From: Ruminococcus sp. AM36-2AA
Lineage (GTDB): Bacteria; Bacillota; Clostridia; Lachnospirales; Lachnospiraceae
Reading direction: 5' to 3'
Length of the DNA: 64,000 nt
Assembly: GCF_003461955.1 (NCBI RefSeq)
Contig: NZ_QTYB01000013.1
Location: 1-64,000 of the forward strand
The stretch's first letter is position 1. Each line of letters starts with the position of its first letter. A program made the position numbers and the translations under genes. The notes below the pieces were generated by a model. It did not search any database, was not told where the DNA came from, and saw only the letters and a program-made list of their open reading frames with translations. Of this stretch, positions 16,293-24,676 are shown one piece after another.

Positions 16293-18185
16293 ATGAGTGA
16301 ATTCAAATTAACTACAGTGGAGGAATTTGAAGCCGCTACAGCCCGTCTTCTCGAGACAGGTGCAAAGGTAGGAGCAGATGCATGGCAGATCCGTGCAAAG
16401 AACCAGACTCCGCACTGTAAATTCGGTGAGCAGGGTATCTGCTGCCGTATCTGTGCAATGGGACCGTGTCGTATTACACCAAAGGCTCCAAGAGGAATCT
16501 GCGGATGTGATGCTCATGGTATCGTAGGAAGAAACTTCCTTAAATTTACAGCCGGTGGTGCAGCTACTCACTCCGATCATGGTCGTGAGATCTGCCATAC
16601 ACTGTACTGTGCAAAAGAGGGCGGAAATTATCAGGTAAAAGATCCTGAGAAACTGCTTCGCATCGCTAAAGAGTGGGGCGTGGAAACAGAAGGCAAGGAT
16701 ATCTATGATCTGGCTCATGAGATGGCTGAGATCGGTCTTATGGAATATGGTAAACCGTTCGGATATCAGAGATTCCTTGACAGAATGCCTGCAGGACAGA
16801 AAGAAAAACTGATCGAGAACGAAATCGCACCACGTGCTATCGACCGTGAGGTTGCAAGCTCCCTGCATATGTCTCATATGGGATGTTCATCTCTTCCGGA
16901 GGCGCTTGTAAAACAGTCTCTTCGCTGCGGTATGGCTGATGGATGGGGCGGTTCCATGATGGGAACAGAGTTCTCTGATGTATTATTCGGAACTCCGAAG
17001 CCACTTGATACAGAGGCTAACCTTGGAGTAATGGTTGAAGAGAACGTAAACATTGTTGTGCACGGACATGATCCGAGTCTTTCTGAGATGATCTGTGAGT
17101 ATGCAGACAGCAAAGAAATGATCGATTATGCAAAATCTGTAGGAGCAAAAGGAATCACCGTTTCCGGTGTGTGCTGTACTTCTAACGAGGTAGCTATGCG
17201 TCGTGGTGTTCCGATGGCTGGTAACTTCCTGCAGCAGGAGAACGTAGTGCTGACAGGTGCCTGCGAGGCGATCGTAGTTGATGTTCAGTGTATCTTCCCT
17301 GCATTAGGACCTCTGAGCAAATGTTTCCATACTAAATTTGTTACAACTTCTCCGATCGCTCAGATGCCGGATTCTGAATTTATCAGATTCAACGCTGAAA
17401 CAGCAGGAGAAAATGCAAAAGCAATCGTTAAGATGGCTATCGATAACTTCAAGAACAGAAAACCTGAGCTTGTACATATCCCGCAGCTGAAACAGAAAGC
17501 TACTGTTGGTTACTCAGTAGAAGCAATCGTCAAAGTTCTTGATGGTGTTACAAACTCTCAGGTTGACGTAACAGGAACAACCAAACCATTACTTGAGTGC
17601 ATCACTTCCGGTGTTATCCGTGGTGCTGTTGCTATGGTTGGATGTAACAATCCTAAGATCCGTCCTGACTATGCACATATCGAACTGATGAAGAAGTGTA
17701 TCGCAAATGATATCATTATCATCGCTTCCGGATGTTCCGCACAGGCAGCTGCTAAAGCTGGTCTGATGGACAAATCCGCAAGAGATCTCTGCGGTGCAGG
17801 TCTGAAACGTGTCTGTGAGCTGGCTGATATCCCACCAGTACTTCATATGGGATCCTGCGTAGATATCTCCCGTATGATGATCCTGGCTGCTGAACTTGCA
17901 AAAGATGCAGGACTTCAGATCAATCAGCTTCCTGTAGTAGGATGTGCTCCTGAGTGGATGTCTGAAAAAGCTGTATCCATCGGTAACTACGTAGTTGGTA
18001 CTGGTATTGATACATTCCTTGGCGTTGATCCATATGTTTCCGGTTCTTCAGAAATGTGCGAGCTTCTTACAGAGGGAACAAGAAAATGGACAGGTGCTGC
18101 TTACACAGTAGAGACAGACATCGAGAAATTAGTTGATCTTATGATCGAGAGAATTGAAGAGAAGAGAACAGCATTAGGAATCTAA
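16293..18185 (+). CDS. acsA: Carbon monoxide dehydrogenase catalytic subunit
   Basis: AcsA (CooS) interconverts CO2 and CO at the Ni-Fe-S C-cluster and forms a complex with AcsB. At 630 residues it has the full family length. The N-terminal cluster ligands appear in GICCRICAMGPCRI and GICGCDAHG, and C-cluster regions include GVCCTSNEV, GCNNPK and ASGCSAQAAAKAG. A strong AAAGGAGG site precedes the ATG. Flanking cooC copies and acsB show it is the acetogenic enzyme. The 117 bases before it hold only an A/T-rich spacer with a small hairpin. Confidence 0.97.
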   Translation: MSEFKLTTVEEFEAATARLLETGAKVGADAWQIRAKNQTPHCKFGEQGICCRICAMGPCRITPKAPRGICGCDAHGIVGRNFLKFTAGGAATHSDHGREICHTLYCAKEGGNYQVKDPEKLLRIAKEWGVETEGKDIYDLAHEMAEIGLMEYGKPFGYQRFLDRMPAGQKEKLIENEIAPRAIDREVASSLHMSHMGCSSLPEALVKQSLRCGMADGWGGSMMGTEFSDVLFGTPKPLDTEANLGVMVEENVNIVVHGHDPSLSEMICEYADSKEMIDYAKSVGAKGITVSGVCCTSNEVAMRRGVPMAGNFLQQENVVLTGACEAIVVDVQCIFPALGPLSKCFHTKFVTTSPIAQMPDSEFIRFNAETAGENAKAIVKMAIDNFKNRKPELVHIPQLKQKATVGYSVEAIVKVLDGVTNSQVDVTGTTKPLLECITSGVIRGAVAMVGCNNPKIRPDYAHIELMKKCIANDIIIIASGCSAQAAAKAGLMDKSARDLCGAGLKRVCELADIPPVLHMGSCVDISRMMILAAELAKDAGLQINQLPVVGCAPEWMSEKAVSIGNYVVGTGIDTFLGVDPYVSGSSEMCELLTEGTRKWTGAAYTVETDIEKLVDLMIERIEEKRTALGI

Positions 18186-18229
18186 TCCGTTGCGATCTTT
18201 AAAATGTTATAAAAGGTGGAAGACGTAAA

Positions 18230-19003
18230 ATGAAAATAGCAGTAACCGGTAAAGGCGGAGTAGGAAAGACAACTTTCGCAGCAACACTTGCAAGACTATA
18301 CGCAGATGAGGGAAAAAAAGTCCTTGCGGCGGATGTGGATCCGGATGCGAACCTGGGTCTTGCCCTTGGATTTGACGAGGAAACCTTGGATTCTATTGTT
18401 CCAATCTCAAAAATGCGTAAGCTCATAGAAGAACGCACCGGAGCCAACAGCCAGAATCAGTTTTATAAACTGAACCCAAAGGTAGACGATATTCCGGATA
18501 CTTATGGAAAAACCTGTAATGGCGTAAAGCTGCTTGTCCTTGGAACTGTGGAAACAGGTGGAGGCGGATGCGTCTGTCCTGAACATGTGATGCTTAAAAG
18601 AGTGATCAATAACCTTGTGATCCACAGAGATGATGTGGTGATCATGGATATGGAGGCCGGCCTGGAACATCTGGGCCGGGGCACCACGGAGAGCATGGAT
18701 GAATTTATTGTAGTGATCGAACCAGGGGCAAGAAGTGTACAGACATATAAGAATGTTAAACGTCTTGCAAAGGATCTGGGAGTTTCTCAGGTTAAGGTCG
18801 TGGCCAATAAGGTAAGAAATCCGGAGGATGAGGAATTTATCCGGAGTAAGATCCCGGCAGAGGATCTGCTTGGAATGATCCACTACAATACAGAAGTTAT
18901 AGATGCTGATCGTCAGGGAAAATCTCCCTACGATTTTAGTGAAACTGTAACAGCTGAAATCAGAAAAATCAAAGACAAAATTGATCAGAATTCAATTCTG
19001 TAA
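18230..19003 (+). CDS. cooC: CooC/AcsF-type nickel-insertion ATPase (copy 2)
   Basis: A second P-loop ATPase of the CooC family, with GKGGVGKTT near residue 8, AADVDPDANLGLALG, the GGGGCVCPEH segment holding the nickel-binding CxC, and MDMEAGLEHLGRG. It differs clearly from copy 1 in the middle region. Sitting between acsA and acsB, it matches the position of AcsF in other acetogens, proposed to load nickel into acetyl-CoA synthase or CODH. Which of the two copies serves which enzyme is inference. Confidence 0.93.
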   Translation: MKIAVTGKGGVGKTTFAATLARLYADEGKKVLAADVDPDANLGLALGFDEETLDSIVPISKMRKLIEERTGANSQNQFYKLNPKVDDIPDTYGKTCNGVKLLVLGTVETGGGGCVCPEHVMLKRVINNLVIHRDDVVIMDMEAGLEHLGRGTTESMDEFIVVIEPGARSVQTYKNVKRLAKDLGVSQVKVVANKVRNPEDEEFIRSKIPAEDLLGMIHYNTEVIDADRQGKSPYDFSETVTAEIRKIKDKIDQNSIL

Positions 19004-19020
19004 AAATAGGAGGTATTACA

Positions 19021-21150
19021 GTGACTTTATTTGATAGAGTATTCGGCGGAAACGATGCTGTATATGGTTTAACAGAGGGTGCTATTGACGGCGCGATCGC
19101 TCAGTATGGCGAAGACAAAGCTGTCAGCTTCCCGAATACCGCTTACAGCCTTCCTTGCTACTATGCTGTAACAGGAACAAAAGTTACAACATTAAAAGAA
19201 TTAAAAGAAGCTCTTGGCGTTGTAAAAACACTTATGACAAGAGAGAAAAGACTGAACGATGCATTCATGTCCGGTGTTGCTACAGCACTCTGCGCAGAGT
19301 TCATCGAGGTTCTGAAATATATCGACGGAGCAACTCCTTACGAAGAGCCATGCTATGGACATCTTGGTGATGCTGTTATCCGTGAGCTCGGTGTACCGCT
19401 TGTAACAGGCGATATCCCAGGCGTTGCTGTTATCCTTGGTGCGGCTCCTACTACAGAAGAGGGTGTTGCTCTTGTAAAGAGCTATCAGGCACAGGGTATC
19501 CTGGTAACACTTGTTGGCGGAATCATTGATCAGGTTGCAGAAGCCGGAATGAAGACAGGTGCCAACGTTCGTGTTATTCCTCTTGGAAAAGATGTTACAT
19601 CTGTTGTTCATGTAGTTTCCGTTGCGATCCGTGCAGCTCTGATCTTCGGTAACGTAACACCTGGAGATGCAGGAACACTTATGAAATACACAATGGATCG
19701 TGTACCGGCATTTGTTAACGCATTCAAACCTCTGGATGATGTGATCGTAGCATGCGGTGCAGGCGCTATCGCACTTGGATTCCCGGTTGTTACAAATGAG
19801 ACAGAGAATATCTTCCGTGTACCGAAGAGCCTTATCGTTCAGGAGGACGTAAGCAAATTTAACGCTACTTCTCTTGAGGCGCGTGATATTAAGATCAAGA
19901 TCACAAATATTGATATTCCGGTTGCTTTCGCATCTGCATTCGAGGGTGAGATCATCCGTCGTAAAGATATGCAGGTTGAGTTCGATGGCTCCCGTGTAGA
20001 CTGTGCAGAGCTTGTACAGACCTGCGATGCTTCTGAGATCGAGGATCACAAGATCACAGTAATCGGACCTGAAGTAGATGAGATGGAATTCGGCAGCAAG
20101 AACAGCATTGCATATGTTGTTAAAGTTGCAGGTAAGAATATGCAGTCTGACTTTGAGCCGGTTATCGAGCGTAAATTCCACAACTATATCAACTGTATCG
20201 AGGGTGTATACCATACAGGACAGCGTGATATGCAGCGTATCCGTATCAGCATTGATGCATTTAATGCAGGCTTCAGAATCAAACATATCGGTGAGGTTCT
20301 TTATGCATCTGTTAAGAATGAGTTCGATGCGGTTGTTGATAAATGTGAGGTTGTTATCTATACAGATCCTGCTGAGTGTACAAGAATCCGTCATGAGGTT
20401 GCAATTCCGATCTTTGACAAACGTGATGAGCGTCTTGATACTCTGACAGATGAGTCTGTTGACGTATATTATAGCTGTATCCTTTGCCAGGCATTCGCAC
20501 CAAGCCACGTATGTGTAGTAACACCTGAGAGACTTGGTCTTTGCGGTGCGGTTTCATGGCTGGATGCAAAAGCTACACATCAGCTTGACCCAGCTGGCCC
20601 TTGCCAGATCATCACAAAAGAGCGTCCGATCGATGAGAATCTTGGTTCTTATGAGGACGTTGATGAGGCAGTTCAGAAATTCTCCCAGGGTGCTCTGGAG
20701 CACGTTACACTGTACTCCATCATGCAGGATCCGATGACTTCCTGCGGATGCTTCGAGTGTATCTGTGGTATCGAGCCATTCTCCAACGGTGTTGTTATTG
20801 CTAACCGTGAGTATGCAGGCATGACACCACTTGGAATGACATTCCCTGAGATGGCATCCATGACAGGTGGTGGAGTTCAGACACCTGGATTCATGGGACA
20901 TGGTAAACATTTCATTTCCTCCAAGAAGTTCATGAAGGCTGAGGGCGGTATCGAGCGTATCGTATGGATGCCAAAAGAACTGAAAGAATTCGTAGCTGAC
21001 AGACTTAATAAGACTGCAAAAGAGCTTTACGGAATCGATAACTTTACAGACATGATCGGTGATGAGACGATCGCAGAAGATCCAGAGACACTGGTTGCAT
21101 TCCTTACAGAAAAAGGACATCCGGCTCTCGGACTTGATCCGATGATGTAA
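19021..21150 (+). CDS. acsB: Acetyl-CoA synthase, CODH/ACS beta subunit
   Basis: AcsB joins CO, the corrinoid methyl group and CoA to give acetyl-CoA at the Ni-Ni-[4Fe-4S] A-cluster. The five A-cluster Cys are Cys489, 498, 508, 575 and 577, which are the Moorella ligands (509, 518, 528, 595, 597) at a constant offset of 20, including the CGC motif in SCGCFECICG. It starts with GTG after AGGAGG. The 709-residue length includes the N-terminal CODH-contact domain. It is followed by a stem-loop and an internal promoter for acsDCE. Confidence 0.97.
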   Translation: MTLFDRVFGGNDAVYGLTEGAIDGAIAQYGEDKAVSFPNTAYSLPCYYAVTGTKVTTLKELKEALGVVKTLMTREKRLNDAFMSGVATALCAEFIEVLKYIDGATPYEEPCYGHLGDAVIRELGVPLVTGDIPGVAVILGAAPTTEEGVALVKSYQAQGILVTLVGGIIDQVAEAGMKTGANVRVIPLGKDVTSVVHVVSVAIRAALIFGNVTPGDAGTLMKYTMDRVPAFVNAFKPLDDVIVACGAGAIALGFPVVTNETENIFRVPKSLIVQEDVSKFNATSLEARDIKIKITNIDIPVAFASAFEGEIIRRKDMQVEFDGSRVDCAELVQTCDASEIEDHKITVIGPEVDEMEFGSKNSIAYVVKVAGKNMQSDFEPVIERKFHNYINCIEGVYHTGQRDMQRIRISIDAFNAGFRIKHIGEVLYASVKNEFDAVVDKCEVVIYTDPAECTRIRHEVAIPIFDKRDERLDTLTDESVDVYYSCILCQAFAPSHVCVVTPERLGLCGAVSWLDAKATHQLDPAGPCQIITKERPIDENLGSYEDVDEAVQKFSQGALEHVTLYSIMQDPMTSCGCFECICGIEPFSNGVVIANREYAGMTPLGMTFPEMASMTGGGVQTPGFMGHGKHFISSKKFMKAEGGIERIVWMPKELKEFVADRLNKTAKELYGIDNFTDMIGDETIAEDPETLVAFLTEKGHPALGLDPMM

Positions 21151-21159
21151 TTTATCCGG

Positions 21160-21190
21160 GAGAAAGGATGTGCGGACATCCTTTCTCTTG
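21160..21190 (+). terminator. Stem-loop after acsB
   Basis: A 12-bp perfect stem (gagaaaggatgt with acatcctttctc) and a gcgg loop lie 10 bases after the acsB stop. The T-tract is weak (ttgt), so termination may be partial. Confidence 0.55.
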
Positions 21191-21194
21191 TAAA

Positions 21195-21224
21195 CTGTTA
21201 AAAAGTTTGTTGATTTTTTAACAG
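21195..21224 (+). other. Inverted repeat before the acsD promoter
   Basis: CTGTTAAAAA and TTTTTAACAG form a perfect 10-bp inverted repeat with a 10-base loop, just downstream of the acsB stem-loop and 18 bases before the acsD -35 box. It could act as a T-rich terminator or an operator. Confidence 0.5.
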
Positions 21225-21241
21225 AAATATAGTGCTGCATC

Positions 21242-21271
21242 TTGCCAATAACTGGTGCTATGTAGTATAAT
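21242..21271 (+). promoter_or_regulatory. Internal promoter of acsDCE
   Basis: TTGCCA (21242-21247) and TATAAT (21266-21271) are separated by 18 bases, about 50 bases before acsD. It suggests that the corrinoid protein genes can be made independently of acsAB. Confidence 0.65.
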
Positions 21272-21322
21272 ATAAGAAGCTCTGTAGTTTTTAATTATTA
21301 TTTTTAAGGAGGCTAACGAAAA

Positions 21323-22264
21323 ATGCCGTTTAATCAGAAACCACAAAAGTTCAATGCAAAGATTAATGCTGTCACAATCGGAAGCGGAGATAAGACTGTG
21401 ACAATTGGTGGGGATTGTACATTCCCATTTTATTCCTTTGACGCAGAGTCAGAGAACTGCCCGAAGATCGGTGTAGAGATCTCTGATATGGGTCTTGAGG
21501 GCGTATCTGAAGGTATCAAAGCTTACTATGAAGGCGCTACTACAATGGCTGACATTGCTAAGAAAGCTGCAGCTATGGAGGGTGCTGACTTTGTTGCACT
21601 TATTCTTGAGGGCGGCGACCCGAACGGTGTTAACAAATCTATCGATGAGCTGATCGCAGTTGTTAAAGAAGTTGCAGATGCAGTTGACTGTCCACTGGTT
21701 GTAGAGGGCTGCAAGAATGTTGAGAAGGATGCAGAGCTCCTTCCGAAGGTTGCAGAGGCTCTTCAGGGCAGAAACGCACTGATCCTTTCCGAGAAAGAGG
21801 AGAACTACAAAGCAATCGGTGCAGCAGCAGGTCTTGCTTATAATCAGATCGTAGGCGCTGAGTCTGCCGTTGATATCAACCTTGCTAAACAGCTTAACGT
21901 TGTTACTACACAGCTTGGTGTAGATGCTAAGAAGATCGTTATGAATATCGGTAGTGCAGCAGTTGGTTATGGATATGAGTACGTAGTATCTACTATGGAC
22001 CGTATCAAAGGTGCCGCTTTAGGCCAGGATGATAACATGCTGCAGATGCCTATTATTACACCTGTATCCGCAGAGACATGGAATGTTAAAGAGGCTATGG
22101 CTTCCGAGGCTGACATGCCGGCATGGGGACCACAGGACGAGCGTGGAATCGACATGGAAGTTGAGACAGCAGCAGCTGATCTTGCAGCTGGTTCTGATGC
22201 AGTTATCTTAAGACATCCGGAATCCGTTAAGACAATTTCCAAGCTGATCAAAGCACTTGCGTAA
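21323..22264 (+). CDS. acsD: Corrinoid/iron-sulfur protein small subunit
   Basis: AcsD is the TIM-barrel small (delta) subunit that pairs with AcsC to hold cobamide for methyl transfer. The 313-residue protein starts MPFNQKPQKFNAKI and shows the family's GGDCTFPFYSFDAE and ALILEGGDPN segments. An AAGGAGG site precedes the ATG. It lies 21 bases before acsC, and its own promoter lies upstream. Codon use is highly biased, as in the other strongly expressed acs genes. Confidence 0.96.
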   Translation: MPFNQKPQKFNAKINAVTIGSGDKTVTIGGDCTFPFYSFDAESENCPKIGVEISDMGLEGVSEGIKAYYEGATTMADIAKKAAAMEGADFVALILEGGDPNGVNKSIDELIAVVKEVADAVDCPLVVEGCKNVEKDAELLPKVAEALQGRNALILSEKEENYKAIGAAAGLAYNQIVGAESAVDINLAKQLNVVTTQLGVDAKKIVMNIGSAAVGYGYEYVVSTMDRIKGAALGQDDNMLQMPIITPVSAETWNVKEAMASEADMPAWGPQDERGIDMEVETAAADLAAGSDAVILRHPESVKTISKLIKALA

Positions 22265-22285
22265 TAAATAGGAGGATAAAGAGCT

Positions 22286-23632
22286 ATGGCACTGAATGGT
22301 ATTCAGATCTTTAAATTAACACCAAAGAAAAACTGTAAGGAATGTGGATGCCCTACATGTATGGCTTTCTCTATGAAAGTTGCACAGGGCGCTATGAAAA
22401 TTGAGCAGTGTCCTCATATGTCCGAGGATGCATTAGCATCTCTTTCTGAGGCAACTGCACCGCCAATGAAAACTATCAAGATCGGAACAGGCGACGGAGA
22501 GTTTACACTTGGTGGAGAGACTGTTCTTTTCAGACATGAGAAGACATTCGTAAGCAAAACAAGATATGCCGTATCACTTTGCACATGCATGAGTGATGAA
22601 GAAGTAGAAGCTAAACTTGCAGAGATCCCACAGGTTGATTACGACCGTATCGGTGAGAGAATGCATGTAGAGCTTGTATATGTAAACTGCGATGAGAATG
22701 CAGATGCTGCAAAATTCACAGCACTTGTAGAGAAGGCGAAAGGCCTTGGAAGAACACTGATCCTTGGCTGTACAGATCCTGAAATCGCAAAAGCTGCCCT
22801 TGAAGTATGTAAGGACGGCAAACCGGTTCTTAACGGAGCAAACGCTTCCAACTATGAGGCAATGAGCAAAGTTGCTACAGATGCAGGCGTAGTTCTTGGT
22901 GTATCCGGTAAGGACATCAACGAGTTATATGATACTACAGCAGCTATCGAGAAACTTGGAAACAAGAATCTCGTACTTGACACAACAGGAGCTGACATCA
23001 AAGAGACTTTTGCAAACACTGTACAGGTTCGTCGTGCAGCTCTTAAGAATCAGGACAGAACATTTGGTTATCCTTCCATCGTTAACCTTGTTAAACTTGC
23101 GAAGGGTGACAAACATTTACAGGCAGCACTTGCTTCCATGTTTACTATGAAATATGGTTCCATCATCGTTATGGAGCAGATGACATATGCAGAGGCACTT
23201 CCGCTGTTCGGACTTCGTCAGAACGTATTTACAGACCCGCAGAAGCCAATGAAGGTAGAGCCGGGCATCTATCCTCTGAACGGAGCAGACGAGAATTCTC
23301 TCGTTGTAACAACAGTAGACTTTGCTCTTACATACTTCGTAGTATCTGGCGAGCTGGAGCGTTCCGGCGTTCCGCTTAACCTGGTAATCAATGATGCAGG
23401 CGGACTTTCCGTACTGACATCCTGGGCAGCCGGTAAATTCTCCGGAAACAGCATCTCCGAGTACATCAAAGAGAATGTTGAGCCGAAGGTTAAATGCAGA
23501 AGACTGGTTATTCCTGGTAAAGTAGCAGTTCTTAAGGGAGACCTTGAGGCTAAGCTTCCTGGATGGGAGATCATCGTAGGACCAAGAGAAGCAGTACAGC
23601 TTGTGAAATTCTTAAAAGACCTTGACGCATAA
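22286..23632 (+). CDS. acsC: Corrinoid/iron-sulfur protein large subunit
   Basis: AcsC is the gamma subunit. Its N-terminal domain binds the [4Fe-4S] cluster that reactivates cobalt: CKECGCPTCMAF and a later EQCP supply four Cys within about the first 45 residues. A TIM-barrel and a C-terminal cobamide-binding domain follow. The 448-residue length is normal. It accepts methyl from AcsE and gives it to AcsB; AcsV downstream is its probable activator. Confidence 0.96.
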   Translation: MALNGIQIFKLTPKKNCKECGCPTCMAFSMKVAQGAMKIEQCPHMSEDALASLSEATAPPMKTIKIGTGDGEFTLGGETVLFRHEKTFVSKTRYAVSLCTCMSDEEVEAKLAEIPQVDYDRIGERMHVELVYVNCDENADAAKFTALVEKAKGLGRTLILGCTDPEIAKAALEVCKDGKPVLNGANASNYEAMSKVATDAGVVLGVSGKDINELYDTTAAIEKLGNKNLVLDTTGADIKETFANTVQVRRAALKNQDRTFGYPSIVNLVKLAKGDKHLQAALASMFTMKYGSIIVMEQMTYAEALPLFGLRQNVFTDPQKPMKVEPGIYPLNGADENSLVVTTVDFALTYFVVSGELERSGVPLNLVINDAGGLSVLTSWAAGKFSGNSISEYIKENVEPKVKCRRLVIPGKVAVLKGDLEAKLPGWEIIVGPREAVQLVKFLKDLDA

Positions 23633-23649
23633 TCTTAAGGTTTGAGAAA

Positions 23650-23710
23650 TCAGCTGTCCGGCAATGCCGCCGACAGTTATAAGAGGCTGTGCAGGGTTGC
23701 TGCACAGCCA
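23650..23710 (+). other. Intercistronic hairpins between acsC and acsE
   Basis: A perfect 10-bp stem (ggctgtgcag with ctgcacagcc, 23685-23709) follows a smaller one (ctgtc-cggc with gccg-gacag). No T-run follows, so these probably affect RNA processing or stability and not termination. Confidence 0.5.
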
Positions 23711-23742
23711 TATCCTACTAATATGTAAAGGAGAACACGAGT

Positions 23743-24528
23743 ATGGCAAAATTTGTAACAATTGGGGAGAGACTTTCAACAACAGCACCGGCAGTAAACA
23801 AAGCATTTACTGAGAGAGATCCTGAGCCGATCATCAAAAGAGCGAAACAGCAGCTTGATGCAGGTGCTACATATCTTGATGTAAATATCGGACCGGCTGA
23901 GAACGATGGCGAGGATCTTATGAAATGGGCAGTACAGCTCCTTCAGTCCGAGTTTGACAACGTTCCGCTTGCTCTGGATACAACAAACCAGAAAGCAATC
24001 GAGGCTGGTATTTCTGTATACAACAGAAGCAAAGGTAAACCGATCGTAAACTCTGCAGATGCTGGTGACAGAATTTCCAATATTGATCTCGCAGCAGCTA
24101 ACGATGCGATCTGTATCGCACTTTGCTCTTCCGGTATGGTTGCAGCAGACAACGACGAGCGTATGATGCACTGCCAGAACATGCTTGAGAGAGGTCTTGG
24201 CCTTGGTATGGAAGCAGAGGATCTCTGGTTTGATCCGCTTTTCCTTGTTGTAAAAGGAATGCAGGACAAACAGATGGAAGTTCTTGAGGCAATCAAGATG
24301 TTCTCCGAGATGGGTCTGAACTCCACAGGTGGTCTTTCCAACAACAGTAACGGTATGCCAAAACATATCCGTCCGATCATGGACTCTGCTCTTGTAGCTA
24401 TGGCTATGATGAATGGTCTTACATCTGCAATCGTTAACCCTAACGACCTTCGTCTTATGGAGACAATCAAATCCTGTGACGTATTCAAGGGTAACACACT
24501 TTACGCAGATTCTTACCTTGAGATCTAA
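23743..24528 (+). CDS. acsE: Methyltetrahydrofolate:corrinoid/iron-sulfur protein methyltransferase
   Basis: AcsE moves the methyl group from methyl-THF to the cobalt of AcsCD. The 261-residue protein is a pterin-binding TIM barrel, with INxxxGERL-like start (TIGERLSTTAP), YLDVNIGPAENDG, LDTTNQKAIEAG and NSADAGDR. It follows acsC after about 110 bases of hairpin-containing spacer and is closed by a strong terminator. Confidence 0.96.
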   Translation: MAKFVTIGERLSTTAPAVNKAFTERDPEPIIKRAKQQLDAGATYLDVNIGPAENDGEDLMKWAVQLLQSEFDNVPLALDTTNQKAIEAGISVYNRSKGKPIVNSADAGDRISNIDLAAANDAICIALCSSGMVAADNDERMMHCQNMLERGLGLGMEAEDLWFDPLFLVVKGMQDKQMEVLEAIKMFSEMGLNSTGGLSNNSNGMPKHIRPIMDSALVAMAMMNGLTSAIVNPNDLRLMETIKSCDVFKGNTLYADSYLEI

Positions 24529-24561
24529 TTTGGCGTGTGAACAAAACAGGAGCGCTGTTTC

Positions 24562-24597
24562 AGAGGCTGGGGGCTTCGGCCTTCAGCCTCTTTTTTA
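24562..24597 (+). terminator. Intrinsic terminator after acsE
   Basis: The stem agaggctg/cagcctct with an inner gggc-ttcg-gcc helix is followed by six T. It separates acsDCE from the activator gene. Confidence 0.9.
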
Positions 24598-24676
24598 CTA
24601 ATATAGTTTAGTCTAACTCCCAACGCCACAGGTGGAAGACGAATAACTTTTACGAGGCGAGAAAGGTGGTTGCCGA

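Noticed and set aside
19201..20508. 435-codon open frame antisense to acsB
   Set aside because: Same cause: the codon choice of a highly expressed gene removes antisense stops. No family motif or promoter supports it.
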